Assembly: GCA_034096865.1 (NCBI GenBank)
Contig: JAWQFJ010016790.1
Coordinates: forward strand, 20,058-84,057
Length of the DNA stretch: 64,000 bases
Direction of reading: 5' to 3'
DNA from: Theodoxus fluviatilis
Taxonomy: Eukaryota; Mollusca; Gastropoda; Cycloneritida; Neritidae
Under the pieces are notes generated by a model. It saw only the letters and a program-made list of their open reading frames with translations. It had not been told where the DNA came from and ran no database searches. Numbering within the stretch: position 1 is the stretch's first letter; every line of letters begins with the position of its first letter. The position numbers and the translations under genes were made by a program. Shown here piece after piece: positions 55,916-64,000 of the stretch.

Positions 55916-57044
55916 TTCCAGTGGAGATGGTGCGGGATGAGAGGGAAAATTCTCTTAGTGTGGTATCTCTGGCAACACGGGTAAAAATTCCTGCAGCATC
56001 CATTTCTTTTTGCACGGTGAGGCTGTCCGCTCCAGTAGAGGGCTCATGGCTGATGACAGCCCTACGGGATGCTACCCCGTGTCTAGTACCAGCGTCTGTC
56101 CATGCCACAGTCTCGGGAGAGAACCCGGCAGTATGTGTCATCAATGATACAAAAGTGAACCAGGTTCTAGAGGCTGGGGAAATGATAGGACTGGCGGAGG
56201 TAGTGGAGACACTGGACAAGGGGGTGGCGGGGGTGGTACGGCAGGTAAGAGAGACGTCTAATGTTCCTGTACATCTGCAGGGCCTCTACGAAAGGTCCGG
56301 GAAAGGGCTGGCCCCTGAGCAGAAAGGGGAGTTGGTTCTGTTGCTGCAGGAGTTTGCAGATGTCTTTGCAGCACATGACCTAGATCTTGGATGTTTTGAA
56401 GCTATCCAGCATGAGATTAACACGGAAGATGTACCTCCTATCAGAGACCGGCTGAGACGGACTCCTCAGGGTTTCGAGGGTGAGGAGGAGAAGCACTTGT
56501 CCATGCTGGAGGCGGGTGTGATTCAGCCTTCATGCTCTCCGTGGGCAGCGTCTCCGGTGCTAGTTCGGAAAAAAAAATGGTGGTGTCCGGTGGTGTTTAG
56601 ACTATAGGAGACTAAACGCGGTCATCAAGAAGGACGCGTTTCCACTGCCTTTGATTTCTGACTGTCTGGATACGTTAGCGGGGAATCAATTCATGAGCAC
56701 CCTGGATATGGCTTCAGGGTATTGGCAGATCGAGATCCTTCCGAAGGATCGGGAAAAGACTGCCTTCATTACACGCTTTGGACTTTTTGAGCACAAGCGG
56801 ATGAGCTTTGGCCTGTGCAATGCACCCAGTACCTTTCAGAGGGCCATTAATTTGGTACTGTGAGGGTTGACCTGGAAGAAAGCCCTAGCTTTCATTGACG
56901 ATGTGCTGATCTTGGGAAGAGATTTCCAGGAGCATGTGACTAATTTGAGAGAAGTTCTGAATCGCTTCCGCAGCTACAACGTGAAGCTCAAACCGTCTAA
57001 GTGCCACCTGTTCTGTACTAAGGTAAAGTTCCTGGGTAAGGTGG
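55916..57044 (+). pseudogene. Gypsy pol, 5' part: linker and reverse transcriptase (broken)
   Basis: The frame after the protease includes ELVLLLQEFADVFAAHDLDL and IQHEINTEDVPPIRDRLRRT, the usual entry to Gypsy RT. A 9-A run (56569-56577) carries a 1-nt frameshift. In the next frame are LDMASGYWQIEI (motif A), FGLCNAPSTFQRA (motif B), an in-frame TGA at 56861, LAFIDDVLILG (motif C) and VKLKPSKCHLF. The sequence is then cut at 57044 by a solo LTR. The RT active-site aspartates are present but the frame is not. Confidence 0.85.
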
Positions 57045-58226
57045 TGTGGCGAGACAACGTTTTTCCCATCTTCTATCTTATTATTATTATTATCATGTGT
57101 CTGCTGAGCCGTAGCACTTAGTGACTTTTCCCTGCCCTGAGCCGGTGTTAAGTAAGAAATGACCCCTGTGTAGGGAAAGTGACTTGCAAATGCTATGAGT
57201 TGTGTTCTCCACTGGTGATATCACGTCGACCAATCTATGACTTTGTCCTAGCCGAACTGATCAATCAAAGCGGAGTTAGACGAGCTGTGACAGGATTGGA
57301 CCGAGTGGACAGTATGACGTCAGAGAGTGCATATAAGCCAGCGTTGCCGAATGCTCGTGGCGTCCTGACAGTTATTTTCATACGAGCAGAATCCACGGAG
57401 ATGCGGGCGCCCTGCTTACGTTAGGTTTTTCCATGGCGGTGGCCATGTTCATGAGAAGAGGAGAGTGAAATGGAAGTGAAAAGAAGCCTCAGCCCGCCAC
57501 TGAACTGACGGAAGAAAGCCCACTTGCCAGTGGCTTAATGAAGGTGGTGGACAGCCTCCCTGCCTGCCTGCCTGCCTGCCTGTCTGACGCCCAGACGGCC
57601 TGTCCCGCAGGAAACCGACTCCCCTACAGAAACGATGAAAGAAGAACAAGTCCCCTCCACCTCTGCGAACCAGAGTGAGCACACCAGAGAGAAAGATGAA
57701 CCGCCATATTTTCATCGAAGTGGTGAATTCCCCGAGTCACCGGCTGAAATGTCGCGTGTGCTCTACCCCTCCCTTCCCCTGTCTTACCCCAGTGTAGCAC
57801 GCGCTAGGCGTGGGGGTTAAACCCGTGCAAGAACTGCGCAGCGTTTTCGTCGAGAGGTCAGATAAGTACATTTGTTTTACTCGGCTCAGTGGCAGACGTT
57901 ATTTTCCATGTTTGTTTCTTTTCCTTGCTAGTTTTGTCATGAATAATGAGTTTCTGGTCAACTATTCTTGCATTTGATATAATTTGTGGCGCTTGCCGCC
58001 CACTCCCCTTTCTAGGGTGATTGCTGTTGATTAATTAAACAATCCATTTGAATATTGATACTGTGTTGCCATTTCCTTAATGTCAGACATTTTACATCCA
58101 TAGTTTGGTTAAGGAAATGAAGGTGCGTGCATTGTTTCTTAAAGATTTTACCCCTAGACAGAGTAACAAGCCAGAATTCATTCAGTTTAGATGAATTAAA
58201 TTTAAGTAAAGAACGAGCACGTCACA
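57045..58226. mobile_element. Solo LTR of another retroelement (1182 bp) with 5-bp GGTGG target duplication
   Basis: It begins TGTGGCGAGACAACG and ends GAGCACGTCACA (TG...CA). It is flanked on both sides by GGTGG (57040-57044 and 58227-58231). The pol coding sequence reads straight across if the insert is ignored. Inside are a TATA-like catataagcc (about 57331), a (CTGC)n run and no ORF of note. It arose by LTR-LTR recombination after insertion. Confidence 0.85.
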
Positions 58227-58231
58227 GGTGG

Positions 58232-60657
58232 TTACGGGGAGCTCGGTGGACATAGATCCAAGTAGCAAGGAAACCATCCAGAGCTGGTGTCCTCCGAGAA
58301 ATACCAGAGAAGTAGAAAGTTTCCTGGGGTTTGTGAACTATCACAGGGAACATATTCCAGGACTTGCGGAAATGGCAGTCCCCCTTTACCAGCTAACTGG
58401 CAAAGCGCCTTTTCAGTGGACTGAAGAGCACAGCCGAGCATTCATTTGATTGAAGGAGGCGGTGTGCGCTGCACAGGTTTTGGCATTGCCACAGCAGGGG
58501 GGGCTGTTCATTCTGGATACAGATGCCTCCAATATCGCCCTTGGGGGATGTCTGTCTCAAATCCAGGATGAGGTGGAAAGGCCCATTTTTTTCGCGAGTC
58601 GAACCTTGACCCCAGCTCAACGTAGGTATTGCACGACACGGAAAGAGCTCTTAGCTCTAGTGGCGTTTACCAGGCAATACAGGCACTACTTGCTGGGGAG
58701 AGCCTTCTATGTGCGGACGGATCACAGTAGCCTGGCTTGGTTGATGAGGTTTAAGAACCCGGAAGGTCAACTAGCCAGGTGGCTAGAGGAGCTGGCACAG
58801 TACGACATGAAGGTTGTGCATCGGAAAGGTAAGGCCCATGCCAATGCAGATGCGCTGTCAAGGATTCCTGATGTCCTGGGTGAGTGCAATTGCTATATGG
58901 CTGGGGCAGACCTTTCTTCCCTCCCATGTGGGGGCTGTGCCTATTGTCAACGGGCACACGATCAGTGGGAACGGTTTGAAGAGGATGTGGATGACGTGTT
59001 ACCCTTAGCTTCGGGCGTCTCCGCAATTCCCAGTGTCAGGAACGTGGCGGGAGTAGAAGCTAATTGGATGCGTCAACTCAACATCCAGGACAGGACCAAT
59101 GAGCAGGGAAAAGATTCTGATCTGAATCTGCTGGCCCAATGGTTTCAAACTAATAAGCAGCCTACCGTGGAGGAACTAGCAGCTCAATCTCCAACTTTGA
59201 AGCGACTGTGGACAAACAGAAGGTTCATTGTGGAGAGGGATGGCAGTCTCTGGTATCGCTGGGTAGCGAACGGGGGAGACAGGGAGCTGTGGCTGGTACC
59301 GCGTCACTTGATTAAGCCAGTGCTGCGCTTTGCACATGAGAGCATGCTGGCTGGGCATCGGGGACGTGACTCCACGCTGGATAGACTGCGGAAAACATTC
59401 TACTGGCCTACTATGTCATCGGATGTGGATGTTCACGTTAAAACCTGTGTGCCCTGCAGTAGGAATAAACGGTGCACACACCGTGGGAAAGCCCCTCTAC
59501 AGGCTTTTACTGCAGGCGCACCGTTGGAAAAGTGCCATCTGGACATCCTGGGGCCATTGCCGGTGACGCCATCTGGCAACAAGTATATCCTTTTAATGGT
59601 GGACCAGTTCACCAAATGGGTGGAGGCCGCTCCGTTGCCAAATCAACTGGCGGAGACGGTGGCCAGGGCGACGGTGGAGTATCTGATCAGCAGATTGGGG
59701 TGTCCCTTGGAGATCTGCACGGATCAGGGTACTAACTTCACTAGTCAGCTGTTCACTCATTTGTGTGAGTTGCTGGAGGTCAGCAAGAAGAGGACGACAC
59801 CGTATCATCCTAGTGCTAATGGGCAGGTCGAACGGATGAATAGCACCATCCTACAAATGCTAAGGTGCACGTCCAAGGGTGAGCAGGATAGGTGGGATGA
59901 ACGCCTACCCCTACTGATGGGAGCATTGCGTTCAACGGAAAACCGAACCACCGGGTTTACACCCAATTTCCTCATGTTGGGAAGGGAAGTCCGGCACCCA
60001 TACCACTTGATGGTGGGGGATACGTACGTGTCAAAGGAATTGGACGCGTATGTGCATGAGATGCAAGACAATCTGCATCGGGTGCACGCTATTGTAAGGA
60101 AAATGTTGCAGAGCCATCAGGAACGACAAAAGAGGGACTATGACATCCATGTCAGTCCTAATCAGTTCGGGACGGGGGATGTGGTCTTACTCGCGAATTC
60201 CGCCAGGAAAGTGGGTCAGTGCCAGAAACTGGCTCCCCTCTGGAAGGGACCGTTGGTTGTCGTAGATGTGCTCTCTTCCGTTCTTTACAGGGTGGCGTCG
60301 GCCCGGAAGGAGTGGACGGTACACCAGGACAGGCTGAGAATGTGCCGGGAGGAGCCGTTACCACTCTGGGTCCGGAGGAAGAGGAATCGTCTGCTGCACC
60401 TGCCACCACCAGCTCCTGATACTGCAGGGCGGGGTAACGGTGTGTGGGACTTTGTCGCGGATGGATTTTTTTCAGATGAGCCGGAGAATCCTGTCTACTG
60501 CCAATGCAGGAAACCTGACGATGGGCAGCTGATGATAGCCTGCGATGCCTGCTATGAATGGTTTCATGTTAAATGCATGGATATTTCAGTTGCAGCGGCA
60601 AAGCGGCTGGATTACTTCATCTGCCCTAGCTGTCGTCGAATGGGGGGGCAATGCTAA
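58232..60657 (+). CDS. Gypsy pol, 3' part: RT tail, RNase H, integrase and C-terminal PHD finger
   Basis: It continues from the solo LTR with VDIDPSSKETIQSWCPPRNT and FLGFVNYHREHIPGLAEMA. An in-frame TGA is at 58447. RNase H follows (LDTDASNIALGG, TRKELLALVAF, YVRTDHSSLAWL, AHANADALSR). Integrase has the His/Cys finger (AGHRGRDSTLDRLRKTFYWP to TCVPCSRNK) and the DDE core (LDILGPLPV, CTDQGTNFTS, NGQVERMNSTI), then a GPY-like region (LWKGPLVVVDV). From residue 683 counted from ATG 58450 comes VYCQCRKPDD, MIACDACYEWFHVKC and FICPSC, a C4HC3 PHD finger. Catalytic residues are intact here. The PHD sits where chromoviruses carry a chromodomain. Confidence 0.88.
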
Positions 60658-60659
60658 TG
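60651..60659 (+). promoter_or_regulatory. ATGCTAATG overlap: likely stop-start reinitiation site
   Basis: Pol ends in TAA at 60655-60657. The downstream ORF has in-frame ATGs at 60651 and 60657, the latter forming TAATG with the stop. UAAUG-type coupling is an established way for some retroelements to translate a downstream ORF from one RNA. Use here is inferred. Confidence 0.55.
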
Positions 60660-63053
60660 ATCCCTCCTGGCGGGTACTTTCAGATGGCGGGAAAGAAACC
60701 GGACGGGGCCACACCGTCGCAACCAGGATGGTGTGAGCTGAGTGGTTGCCAGGGCCGGCAGGTGGAAAACCTCCGGGAGCATTATCTCCAGGAGCATTTT
60801 CCACCGGGATTCCACCAATGGCCCTGTTGCCACTTAGATCTAGCACTGCGTCTCATCAGCCGATACCTCGGGGTCGAGAGTCTGGATGGACTTGAGGTGG
60901 TGATGAGAGCAGTGTTGCCGCCAGGGTGGGTTGTAACCAACTCGGAGGCCCGTCGGTGCAGGAGGATGAGTGCTTTCTGGGGGCGCCCCTGTCCAGAGCG
61001 TCCCTCTCTGGACCCCCTGAATGCACGGGCAATGCTCCTGCACTGGGCGGTGGTGGGGGTGATGCTTCGGTCAGCTGGCCAGGAGGGTCAGCGGGCTTTC
61101 CGGAGTTTCAACCCCCAGTTGGGGATGGTAAGTCGAACTCCAGGGGGGCCTGGGCCGGTGGAGCGATTCCATAAGCCATTGGAATCGCGGGACCGCCGGC
61201 CCAAGCGCCGCAGGTCACAGGGCCGGCGAGAGTCGGACTCTACCCCTGCGCCGCAAACCCCGGAGAACTCGTCTCTTTCAGGGAGTGGAAAGGATGCTCC
61301 GCAAGGACATCCTAGCCAGGAATCCCGGGAGGAGGAGACGGTCAAAAAGCGCAGGGAGGCACCCGAGCTGCAGGTAGAGAGTCTCGTGGGCAACCTGCCT
61401 AAGAAAGTGTGGTGGAAGTTCACCCCAGACCAGCGGGTGACGTTTCGAGAGAACCGAGCTGCGCTGCGGCGTCAGATGCGGCGAGAAAAAAGGATGGGGG
61501 TTTCAGGCGTGACCGTACCATCAGGAGCTCCTGAGAGCTCCGGGAGGGAGGAGGCTCCCATGGAGGTTGAGGTCACAACTGCTCCTAGAGATGAGGGTGA
61601 GGTTCCGGGGGCTCCAGACTCAGAAGTAGGGAAGGAAACTTCCCAGGCGAGTCGGGAGGGGCTCTCGGAGTCTCCAGCGGGAGAGGAGGTCACGACTGCC
61701 CCTAGAAATGAGGGTGAGGTTCCGGGGGCTCCAGACTCAGAAGTAGGGAAGGAAACTTCCCAGGTGAGTCGGGAGGGGCTCTCGGAGTCTCCAGCGGGAG
61801 AGGAGGAATCTCATGGGATTCTGGGCGCCTCGATGGACCAGTCATTTCTACTGGATCCTCCTGAGTCCTCGGCTGAAGGGGAGGAGTCCTCTGGGACTCC
61901 GGGTACCCTGGGTCAGCTGTTGATTCCTCTGATATCAGACGTGAGCGAGGTTCCAGGAGACGAGGCCTTGGATGCAATGATAGCCCAGGCGAGGGTGGAG
62001 AGTTCACTTCCTCCGGTGGAGGTCTCGACTCAACAGGGGGAGGAAACGACCCCTGGGGAGAGGTCGAGATCCCCGACCTACGGAGAGATGGCAGCACGCC
62101 CAGGACCATCTGGGCAGTCTCCTAAGGAGGTGACGGGGTCGCAGGGGAAACCCTCGGCAGTTGCCTCCCAAGCTAGGAGGCTCCAAACTCCCGCCACAGC
62201 GGATGCCCATTTCCATATGTGGCATCTAATCAACAGTCTTCAGAAGGCTCATGTTCCACCTGCATCGAGGGATTTGCGATCCGTCCTGGATGCTGCCGTG
62301 AAGGCAACGAGGATGGGAAACACCCCTTGTATCCAGGTGGAACTGGCTGTGACGTCATTCTGTGACCCACGGGCCCACAAAGACATCCTGAAGCATGCTG
62401 CGGCATGGAGAGCGGCCATAGAGAGAAGTGGCGGTCTCTATGTGGCTGTGGGACTCCATCCTAAGCATGCACGGCTGGTGGAGACGGGGTTGGATGCCAC
62501 CTTTAGCCGAATGGAGAGACTCCTCAAATTCCCGAAGGTAGTTGCCTTCGGGGAGGTGGGTCTGGATTCCTCCAAGGCGGTAGGGTTGGACATCCAGGAG
62601 GAATTTCTCCGCCAAATACTCACCAGATTCAGGGCGTGCATCGAACAGCGGGATCTGGCCGTTCAGGTGCATGCCCGGGGAAAAGTGGTGGCCCGGCTGC
62701 AGGGGATACTGAAAAGTATTTTGCGGCCGGACACCAGAATCCAGGTCCACTACTTCTCCGGCAACCAGCAGGAGATGGAGACCTGGATAGAATGCTTTCC
62801 CAATGTCTCCTTTAGTGTGGGGATGTCTGTGCTGGGGAAGGTCCATCCGGGGCATTGCGCCGCTCTCCAGGCCATGCCCCAGGACAAACTCTTGCTGGAG
62901 TCAGACAGCCCCATCCATCGGGGACGGAGATTCACCACCCCCTATGAGGCGGGTGACGCAGGCCTGCGGGTCACAGCAATTCGCAAAGAGCGAAAGATCT
63001 TGCTGCTGCAGCAGGTCCTGAAGAATGCGCGCCGGTTTTTTAAGGTCCAGTAA
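60651..63053 (+). CDS. Extra retrotransposon ORF (800 aa): zinc-finger-like N-terminus, disordered middle, C-terminal TatD-family nuclease
   Basis: It overlaps the end of pol, and its third codon ATG shares the A of the pol stop (TAATG, 60655-60659). The N-terminus has a C-x4-C-x10-H-x4-H pattern (WCELSGCQGRQVENLREHYL), then a helical region to about residue 160. A Glu/Ser/Pro-rich low-complexity middle (about 170-510) contains a 39-residue tandem repeat. Residues about 517-797 form a TatD-like TIM-barrel hydrolase: ADAHFHMWHL (H520, H522), AVGLHPKHA, VAFGEVGLDSS (E635), AVQVHARGK (H674), QVHYFSG (H700) and LLLESDSPI (D752), the complete two-metal ligand set in family order and spacing. TatD enzymes are metal-dependent DNases and exonucleases. 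A role in cDNA processing or in degrading host or competing DNA is inference. The frame is intact although pol is not. Confidence 0.85.
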   Translation: MLMIPPGGYFQMAGKKPDGATPSQPGWCELSGCQGRQVENLREHYLQEHFPPGFHQWPCCHLDLALRLISRYLGVESLDGLEVVMRAVLPPGWVVTNSEARRCRRMSAFWGRPCPERPSLDPLNARAMLLHWAVVGVMLRSAGQEGQRAFRSFNPQLGMVSRTPGGPGPVERFHKPLESRDRRPKRRRSQGRRESDSTPAPQTPENSSLSGSGKDAPQGHPSQESREEETVKKRREAPELQVESLVGNLPKKVWWKFTPDQRVTFRENRAALRRQMRREKRMGVSGVTVPSGAPESSGREEAPMEVEVTTAPRDEGEVPGAPDSEVGKETSQASREGLSESPAGEEVTTAPRNEGEVPGAPDSEVGKETSQVSREGLSESPAGEEESHGILGASMDQSFLLDPPESSAEGEESSGTPGTLGQLLIPLISDVSEVPGDEALDAMIAQARVESSLPPVEVSTQQGEETTPGERSRSPTYGEMAARPGPSGQSPKEVTGSQGKPSAVASQARRLQTPATADAHFHMWHLINSLQKAHVPPASRDLRSVLDAAVKATRMGNTPCIQVELAVTSFCDPRAHKDILKHAAAWRAAIERSGGLYVAVGLHPKHARLVETGLDATFSRMERLLKFPKVVAFGEVGLDSSKAVGLDIQEEFLRQILTRFRACIEQRDLAVQVHARGKVVARLQGILKSILRPDTRIQVHYFSGNQQEMETWIECFPNVSFSVGMSVLGKVHPGHCAALQAMPQDKLLLESDSPIHRGRRFTTPYEAGDAGLRVTAIRKERKILLLQQVLKNARRFFKVQ
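61569..61802 (+). repeat. 117-bp tandem direct repeat (two copies) inside the TatD ORF
   Basis: The units start gaggtcacaactgctcc and gaggtcacgactgcccc and encode 39 residues each (VTTAPRDEGEVPGAP...). They differ by a few bases, so this is a recent in-frame duplication in the disordered linker. Confidence 0.9.
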
Positions 63054-63460
63054 GCCGGCGTGTCCTTAGATTCTCAGGCGAGCAGGATAGGTAGATACAA
63101 GGTGAGAGTAGAGGGACCCTACTCAGTCTTCTATGAAGACGGGATCTCACCTTGTCTTAATCTGCTAATGGGGTTAATTTGTTTACATTTGATAATGTAT
63201 ACGGTTGTTAATTGCTAGGGATGTAGATGGGGATACCTGCTTGCCTCATTCCCTAGAAGGTGTGCCAATTTTATCCTCTTTGTTTTCTGTACATTGGGTT
63301 AATTTTGTCCTTTTGGTTTCTGTCCATTGTCGACTTTATCCACTTTGCTTTCGGGACATTGGACACCTGGGTCTAGGAAGAGCAGTTGAACCGGAAGACC
63401 GAACAGCCGGACTGCACTTTTCCCCGGTAGGGGGGGGGGCTTATTTTTGACGGGGGAGAG
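63054..63460 (+). other. Non-coding region between TatD ORF and 3' LTR, with polypurine tract
   Basis: It holds no ORF of note. It ends gacgggggagag directly before the LTR's TG, a good plus-strand-primer polypurine tract. A G-run (63431-63439) lies just upstream. Confidence 0.65.
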
Positions 63461-63542
63461 TGTAGTAGGAAATCCTATTGAGGCTGTGCGGAAGTGACCT
63501 CCGCTAGACCGTAAGGTCACCGATAGGGGGCGGTCGCTGCTG

Positions 63543-63554
63543 GGGTATATATAG
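63543..63554 (+). promoter_or_regulatory. LTR TATA-like promoter element
   Basis: ggtatatatagc lies about 85 bp into the LTR. It would place the RNA start near 63575, upstream of the hairpin array. Confidence 0.55.
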
Positions 63555-63729
63555 CTGATTGTCAGACTATACGGGGACTTACTTACTGACGGCGCGGGAT
63601 TACGATGGGGACCGACTGATTGCGGGCGAGTAACATGTGTATGGGATTCGTGTGAGACATTGGAGAAGAGTGATAGTGCTACGTTCGGGAGATTGTGAGA
63701 GAAAGTCTACGGCTAGTGGTGGGCGAAGG

Positions 63730-63986
63730 GTAAAGGAAGTTTACCAGGGGTAGGGAAGGCGTGAAGGAAGTTCACGTGGACAGAAGAGTATTGTGGTGTT
63801 GAGGAGAGGACACGGCGAGTGATTTGTGGAAGAGTGTGTGAAGGGAGTTCACACCGGGTGTGCCGAGGGGCGAAGGCAGTTTGCCCCGAGGGCGCCTGAG
63901 AGTGGCGGAGAGTGGTGTGGAGTTGTGGAAGAGTGTGTGAAGGAAGCTCACACCGGGTGTGCCGAGGGGCGAAGGCAGTTTGCCCC
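63730..63986 (+). repeat. Array of six small hairpins with GGNAG loops in the LTR leader, including a 99-bp tandem repeat
   Basis: GTAAA-GGAAG-TTTAC (63730-63744), GTGAA-GGAAG-TTCAC (63761-63775), GTGTGAA-GGGAG-TTCACAC (63836-63854), GGGGCGAA-GGCAG-TTTGCCCC (63867-63887), GTGTGA with loop AGGAAGC and TCACAC (63935-63953), and the GGCAG hairpin again (63966-63986). Hairpins 5 and 6 belong to the second copy of a 99-bp unit that starts at 63826 and 63925. Stem changes are paired, so structure rather than sequence seems to be kept. Confidence 0.7.
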
Positions 63987-64000
63987 AAGGGCGCCCGAGA

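Larger units (their letters stand above)
54944..64000 (+). mobile_element. Ty3/Gypsy LTR retrotransposon with PHD-tailed integrase and extra TatD-nuclease ORF (3' LTR runs off the window)
   Basis: Order: truncated 5' LTR, short gag with zinc knuckle, protease, RT, RNase H, integrase (the usual Ty3/Gypsy order), PHD finger, then a separate 800-aa ORF, a polypurine tract and the 3' LTR. LTR starts are TGTGGTAGGAAATCC at 54944 and TGTAGTAGGAAATCC at 63461. The first 73 bp of the two LTRs differ at only about two positions, which indicates a fairly young insertion. The 5' LTR body, primer binding site and most of gag are deleted. Pol carries a frameshift, two TGA codons and an inserted solo LTR. 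There is no env-like ORF. Confidence 0.88.
63461..64000 (+). repeat. 3' LTR (incomplete at window end)
   Basis: It starts TGTAGTAGGAAATCC after the polypurine tract. It contains a TATA-like ggtatatatagc at about 63543-63554. The first 73 bp match the 5' LTR remnant. The end is not reached within the window. Confidence 0.8.

Noticed and set aside
60651..63053. Env-like or capsid-like identity for the ORF downstream of pol
   Set aside because: No signal peptide, transmembrane segment or fusion-type region is seen. The C-terminal motifs match TatD hydrolases.

Overview
This window looks like a repeat-rich metazoan nuclear genome, most likely a marine gastropod or other lophotrochozoan. That inference rests on GT-AG introns, long dinucleotide, trinucleotide and tetranucleotide microsatellites, several LINE clades, and a diverged element full of TGACCTTGA/TCAAGGTCA motifs. 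There are no operons or bacterial signals, and no rRNA or intact tRNA gene was seen.

Layout. (1) From 16 to about 44900, on the plus strand, lies the interior of one very large host gene. About 31 small exons, 36 to 273 nt long, are all flanked by phase-0 introns and all have lengths that are multiples of three (about 1,058 codons in total). They encode a low-complexity Pro/Gln/Ser/Thr-rich protein with AT-hook-like basic patches. Many exons are recognisable duplicates of one another, including a 1.9-2.0 kb tandem duplication (about 7280-9195 and 9215-11212) that carries two exons. I do not recognise the family. The 5' end lies outside the window. The 3' end is uncertain, with candidate terminal exons at 47181 and at 53532-53780.

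(2) The introns hold decayed non-LTR retrotransposons (27240-27835, 29165-30045, 30370-31056, 40915-41405, 45095-46430, 47523-49015). A nested complex spans 31056-40190. It contains an RTE-type LINE split by a near-intact, about 5.9 kb LINE with one 1675-aa ORF. That ORF carries an N-terminal helix-turn-helix-like segment, a polyQ tract, a PHD-type zinc finger, a reverse transcriptase and a restriction-like endonuclease. The insertion has a poly-A tail and an apparent 8-bp target-site duplication. Next to it is the 5' part of a third LINE (5'UTR and a frameshifted ORF1).

(3) From 47300 to 54900 there is a long inverted repeat, a LINE tail holding the TCAAGGTCA-rich element, a polypyrimidine/polypurine palindrome and a 1.75 kb minisatellite with a 23-bp unit.

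(4) From 54944 to the window end is a Ty3/Gypsy LTR retrotransposon with unusual content. After gag-protease and RT-RNase H-integrase, the integrase ends in a PHD finger of the kind that reads H3K4 methylation. A further 800-aa ORF then overlaps the pol stop at a TAATG motif and ends in a TatD-family metal-dependent nuclease domain with all expected ligands. The pol part is broken by a frameshift, two in-frame TGA codons and a 1182-bp solo LTR with a GGTGG target duplication. The 5' LTR and gag are largely deleted, while the TatD ORF is intact. The 3' LTR carries an array of small hairpins with GGNAG loops.

The most notable content is the TatD-bearing, PHD-tailed Gypsy element. Next are the PHD-bearing restriction-endonuclease LINE and the all-phase-0 cassette-exon gene.
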